NCBI GenBank assembly: GCA_964543935.1
Contig: CAZJAK010000106.1
Coordinates: 1 to 6,318 of the forward strand
Source of the DNA: JAAYDK01 sp964543935
GTDB taxonomy: Bacteria; Spirochaetota; Spirochaetia; Sphaerochaetales; Sphaerochaetaceae
Length of the DNA: 6,318 nucleotides
Direction: 5' to 3'
The position numbers and the translations under genes were made by a program. The notes beneath the pieces are model-generated. The model had not been told where the DNA came from. It made no database searches and was given only the letters and a program-made list of their open reading frames with translations. Shown one piece after another: positions 5,534 through 6,318 of this stretch (position 1 is the first letter of the stretch; every line of letters begins with the position of its first letter).

Positions 5534-6318
5534 ATGAGTGCGGCCAGTCCAACTTTAAAGATGCAAAGAGGTGTCACCATCGGGCCAGGCAAAGGCAAGT
5601 TCACCATACTTCCCTATCTGCTGCTCGTCCCCACGATGGCCTTCTTGCTCGCTTTCACCTTTTATCCTTTCATCAGATGCATAGGCCTGACATTCTTCGC
5701 TACTGATTCCATCGGAAGGGCCGGAGCCTTCGTGGGATTCAGAATCTGGAAGAAGGTGTTGACTTCGGATGAATTCTGGAGATCAGTTGTCCAGACGTTC
5801 AAGTATGCCGGTTGCATCGGTATCGGAACCTTTTCTCTGGCTCTGGTGTTGTCCTACCTCAGCACGAAGCGGGTCGTGGGATCGAAAACCTACCAGACCA
5901 TGTTTGCGTTGCCGATCGCCCTCGCCACAGCACCGATCGCGGCGATAGCCACCTACATATTCAGCAAGTACGGCATACTCAACGCCATCATCGGTTCCGA
6001 TACCATATGGCTTTCGGGATTGTTGCGGTTCCCCGTCGTGGTGCTCATCGTCATCTGGGCCAACAGCGGCTCGAGCTTCATTTATCTGCTGGTTGGATTC
6101 AGGAACGTCTCGGAAGAGTTGGTGGAATGCGCCGAACTCGACGGAGCCGGCCCGATTCGGAAATTCTTCAACATTTACATCCCGATCGCATCCCCCCAGA
6201 TTTTCTTCGTCATCTTCCTCAACATCCTGACGTCTTTCAAATCGTTCGCCATGATCAACATGCTGGCAGGAACCGGGGATTCGGAACTGGCGGTGCTCAT
6301 CATCAAGCTGTACAACTA
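5534..6318 (+). CDS. ABC transporter permease, UgpA/MalF type (3' end cut by the window)
   Basis: The window shows 261 codons of an inner-membrane permease of a carbohydrate-uptake (CUT1-type) ABC importer. Hydrophobic segments are visible near residues 23-47, 88-109, 122-143, 163-189 and 218-241; the last expected one lies beyond the edge. The ATPase-contacting EAA loop is clear: E198-C-A-E-L-D-G-A-G206, then I-x-x-P217. The FVGFRIWKKVL...EFW segment (66-82) and the SFKSFAMINMLAGTG segment (234-248) are also typical of UgpA-like subunits. Full-length relatives are about 290-310 aa, so roughly 30-50 residues are missing. AGGAGGG at 5519-5525 lies 8 nt before the ATG. The 18-nt gap from the hydrolase gene indicates one operon. 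A second permease (UgpE/MalG type) and a solute-binding protein would be expected downstream. Glycerol-3-phosphate or glycerophosphodiesters are possible substrates given the nearby GlpA-like gene, but sugars are equally compatible. Confidence 0.88.
   Translation, partial: MSAASPTLKMQRGVTIGPGKGKFTILPYLLLVPTMAFLLAFTFYPFIRCIGLTFFATDSIGRAGAFVGFRIWKKVLTSDEFWRSVVQTFKYAGCIGIGTFSLALVLSYLSTKRVVGSKTYQTMFALPIALATAPIAAIATYIFSKYGILNAIIGSDTIWLSGLLRFPVVVLIVIWANSGSSFIYLLVGFRNVSEELVECAELDGAGPIRKFFNIYIPIASPQIFFVIFLNILTSFKSFAMINMLAGTGDSELAVLIIKLYN

Noticed and set aside
1..6318. CRISPR arrays, tRNA or rRNA genes, insertion sequences
   Set aside because: No regularly spaced repeats, no tRNA-like cloverleaf with a T-loop, no rRNA-like stretches and no transposase-like frame were seen on either strand.

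Overview
The window carries four complete protein genes, one truncated gene, a possible gene start at the left edge and two regulatory intergenic regions. It looks like chromosome from an anaerobic, probably fermentative bacterium: coding DNA is moderately GC-rich, intergenic DNA is AT-rich, start sites have ordinary Shine-Dalgarno sequences and promoters are sigma70-like. The gene types would suit a Sphaerochaeta-like spirochaete or a clostridial-type anaerobe. That assignment is only a weak impression from protein style; nothing here proves the taxon.

Region 1 (about 130-3308, + strand) is a tight three-gene operon behind a good promoter. Gene 1 is a GlpA-type FAD-dependent dehydrogenase with a C-terminal BFD-like [2Fe-2S] domain. 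Gene 2 is an FAD/NAD(P)-binding oxidoreductase and gene 3 is a small DUF1667 protein with four conserved cysteines. Together they probably form a multi-subunit flavo-iron-sulfur glycerol-3-phosphate dehydrogenase/oxidase-like complex. The membrane-anchor subunit GlpC of the enterobacterial enzyme is not in the window, and gene 2 has its own dinucleotide-binding fold.

Region 2 (3305-4234, - strand) is a PHP-family metal-dependent phosphoesterase of the HisK histidinol-phosphatase type. It converges on region 1 so closely that the two stop codons overlap. A 9-bp perfect inverted repeat lies just inside the 3' end of the PHP gene.

Region 3 (4235-4441) is a divergent promoter region. It has good sigma70-like promoters on both strands and a near-symmetric dyad between them.

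Region 4 (4442 to the end, + strand) is the start of a second operon. It opens with an exported ComEC-like metallo-beta-lactamase-fold hydrolase, followed 18 nt later by a UgpA/MalF-type ABC transporter permease that runs off the window.

A working model, which is inference, is a scavenging locus. The exported hydrolase would release or process a phosphorylated or ester substrate, the ABC importer would bring it in, the PHP enzyme would dephosphorylate it or an intermediate, and the flavoprotein complex would oxidise glycerol-3-phosphate. Individual gene identities are much firmer than this combined story.
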